Below, one piece after another: positions 5,262 through 5,288 of a stretch of DNA of 5,288 nucleotides. The DNA comes from an uncultured Bacteroidota bacterium (GTDB taxonomy: Bacteria > Bacteroidota > Bacteroidia > Chitinophagales > Saprospiraceae). The position numbers and the translations under genes were made by a program. How positions within the stretch are numbered: position 1 is the stretch's first letter; every line of letters starts with the position of its first letter. The notes under the pieces were generated by a model. That model worked only from the letters and a program-made list of their open reading frames with translations, made no database searches and had not been told where the DNA came from. The stretch lies in assembly GCA_937876435.1 (NCBI GenBank), contig CALEIL010000331.1, positions 1 to 5,288 on the forward strand. The letters run 5' to 3'.

Positions 5262-5288
5262 CCAAAATCAATTCGTAATTATTTGCCC

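Noticed and set aside
5251..5288. Possible C-terminal end of a minus-strand gene entering from the right edge (one frame reads NNYELILESV and stops at 5253-5251, another reads GQIITN and stops at 5270-5268)
   Set aside because: Only 6 to 11 codons are visible and two frames compete, so no gene can be supported from this window alone.
1..5288. CRISPR array, tRNA or rRNA genes, insertion sequence
   Set aside because: No spaced direct repeats of CRISPR size, no tRNA-like cloverleaf with a T-arm signature, and no transposase-like translation were seen on either strand. The heptamer array has no spacers.

Overview
The window looks like Bacteroidota chromosome. Three things point there: an N-terminal carboxypeptidase-regulatory-like domain fused to a TonB-dependent receptor plug, several TAnnTTTG-type -7 promoter elements, and almost no Shine-Dalgarno sequences. 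A Saprospiria-like lineage is a guess from protein flavour, not a demonstrated assignment.

Layout. Positions 1-1224 (minus) hold the first 408 codons of an outer-membrane TonB-dependent receptor that runs off the left edge. Upstream of it, 1225-1476 is non-coding and carries a striking array of TGACCAA/TTGGTCA half-sites that looks like an operator. Two minus-strand genes follow: an SRPBCC/AHSA1-like protein (1477-1875, probably longer at its N-terminus but with no usual start codon) and an OsmC-family protein (1973-2452). They may be co-transcribed, OsmC first. Positions 2453-2726 form a divergent intergenic region with a perfect TATATTTG -7 element, nested inverted repeats, a seven-codon upstream ORF and three TTTGAC/GTCAAA elements. 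It leads into a plus-strand lipoprotein gene (2727-3182).

Positions 3183-3610 hold a long-looped hairpin, a short minus-strand ORF for a 40-residue single-span membrane protein (3343-3465), and an AT-rich divergent promoter region. The complete gene for sigma-54 (rpoN) occupies 3611-5086. After it lies a heptanucleotide tandem repeat of consensus A(C/T)TG(A/T)(C/T)C: 15 in-register units at 5148-5252 plus one shifted unit.

The genes do not form one obvious pathway. The receptor and lipoprotein are envelope components, OsmC/SRPBCC are small soluble proteins (OsmC suggests hydroperoxide or thiol-stress handling), and RpoN is a global alternative sigma factor with no enhancer-binding activator in view. 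I see no convincing new multi-gene system. The most unusual elements are the heptamer array, the receptor operator-like repeat, the missing start codon of the SRPBCC gene and the unannotated 40-residue membrane protein.
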